Shown here in pieces: positions 63,494 to 64,000 of a stretch of 64,000 bases of DNA (position 1 is its first letter; the number at the start of each line of letters is the position of its first letter). The position numbers and the translations under genes were made by a program. The notes under the pieces are model-generated. The model was not told where the DNA came from, did no database searches, and saw nothing but the letters and a program-made list of their open reading frames with translations. Location: assembly GCA_947502645.1 (NCBI GenBank), contig CANNAD010000001.1, positions 1,116,001 to 1,180,000 of the forward strand, written 5' to 3'. The DNA comes from an uncultured Micrococcaceae bacterium. Its GTDB lineage: Bacteria > Actinomycetota > Actinomycetes > Actinomycetales > Micrococcaceae.

Positions 63494-63735
63494 ACTGCTC
63501 CTTCAAGAGAGTCAGTCATAGCCGACCGTCCAGTGCGCATTGTGTGCCCCCGGAACTGCTGCTGACGTGGCCATGACAGGTGTGAGTGATGGTGCTGAAC
63601 TACTGGGTGTCAACAGATGAGCGCCCCGACCCCAAACGATTGGTTTACTCACAGAACAGCTTTATGTGTCTGCCGTCACAAGTCAACAGGTGTCCACCAA
63701 TTTGAGACACTTAAAAATGTTGGGCTACCAAACCG
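63494..63735. other. intergenic region upstream of the SLH-subtilase
   Basis: About 240 bp without a gene. It should contain the minus-strand promoter and a long 5' leader of the SLH-subtilase. I see no recognisable operator or riboswitch. Confidence 0.4.
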
Positions 63736-64000
63736 CTAGGGGCGCACCGAAAGCCGGTCCTTTAACCGCCGGTAACGACGACGCAGGAGACTCACCAGGG
63801 AAGCGTCGCTGACCGCTTCTTCGAGCCGCTGCAGGCGTTCGCTCATCTGCCGATTCTGCTCCAGGGACTGCATCAGCAGTTCCTCCGCATAGTTCTTGCG
63901 CTGGTGCAGGTGGTCTGCGAGGCGGCACTCGTGTTTGGTCAGGTACAGGAGCGCGCCGAGACCGTTGTCCCGAACGTAGTCCTTGAGGTGACGCTCCCGC
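63736..64000 (-). CDS. 3' end of an unidentified coiled-coil gene (partial)
   Basis: Only the last 87 codons lie in the window; the frame is open to the edge. The fragment reads RERHLKDYVRDNGLGALLYLTKHECRLADHLHQR, then a heptad-like helix (EELLMQSLEQNRQMSERLQRLEEAVSDASLV) and a basic tail (LLRRRYRRLKDRLSVRP), ending at TAG 63736. Basic helical tails like this occur in some polysaccharide or glycosyltransferase proteins, but the family cannot be named from this part. The codon use is coding-like throughout. Confidence 0.6.
   Translation of the reverse strand, partial: RERHLKDYVRDNGLGALLYLTKHECRLADHLHQRKNYAEELLMQSLEQNRQMSERLQRLEEAVSDASLVSLLRRRYRRLKDRLSVRP

Noticed and set aside
63725-63928. 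67-codon minus-strand frame
   Set aside because: Out of frame with the real partial gene ending at 63736, whose helix and codon pattern are coding-like.

Overview
The window comes from a high-GC Gram-positive bacterium, most likely a member of the Micrococcaceae close to Arthrobacter. This rests on the codon use, on family types typical of actinobacteria (DUF3151, DUF1206, DUF1990, DUF2236, a RamB-type regulator, LytR_C proteins, an SSI-like inhibitor), on several apparently leaderless starts and on the overall gene mix. It looks like ordinary chromosome with a few accessory patches. No ribosomal RNA, CRISPR array or prophage was seen.

Left part (1-16 kb). A truncated MASE1 histidine kinase is followed by a small export locus: a TasA/camelysin-like secreted protein and a SipW-type signal peptidase fused to an ice-binding-like (DUF3494) domain. 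Next come DNA repair and nucleotide genes (exonuclease III, nadE, pyrE), a Tat-signal alpha/beta hydrolase, and an orphan fumarate reductase-like flavoprotein. Then follows an operon of an HMA metal-binding protein, a P1B-type ATPase with an unusual CPG motif, and a Crp/Fnr regulator. The flavoprotein and the metal operon share the 12-bp core TGATCTGGGTCA in an FNR-like palindrome, which suggests one regulon. A HAD phosphatase, a SpoU/TrmH methyltransferase and a secretory lipase follow.

Middle part (16-38 kb). Central metabolism dominates: class II aldolase, a divergent glucose-6-phosphate dehydrogenase, a sugar porter, aldose epimerase, glutamate dehydrogenase, purA and purSQL. Mixed in are two WXG100-type proteins with related N-termini. 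One (31.3 kb) carries a complete calpain-type cysteine protease domain and sits next to a small partner gene. A DUF559/AbiEi-like nuclease gene is bracketed by two near-identical 62-nt hairpins.

Right part (38-64 kb). An IS1380-family element sits 28 bp upstream of a gene start and abuts a decayed transposase remnant. Beyond it are a large secreted subtilase, aspartokinase, recR, dnaX, the 4.5S/SRP RNA, tRNA-Ser(GGA), a DUF2236 oxygenase, the glyoxylate shunt (aceB, aceA) with divergent ramB, a DsbA/FrnE oxidoreductase, and a 1307-residue subtilase with three SLH repeats. The window ends in the 3' part of an unidentified coiled-coil gene. An SSI-like lipoprotein at 37.3 kb may control secreted subtilases such as the two found here.
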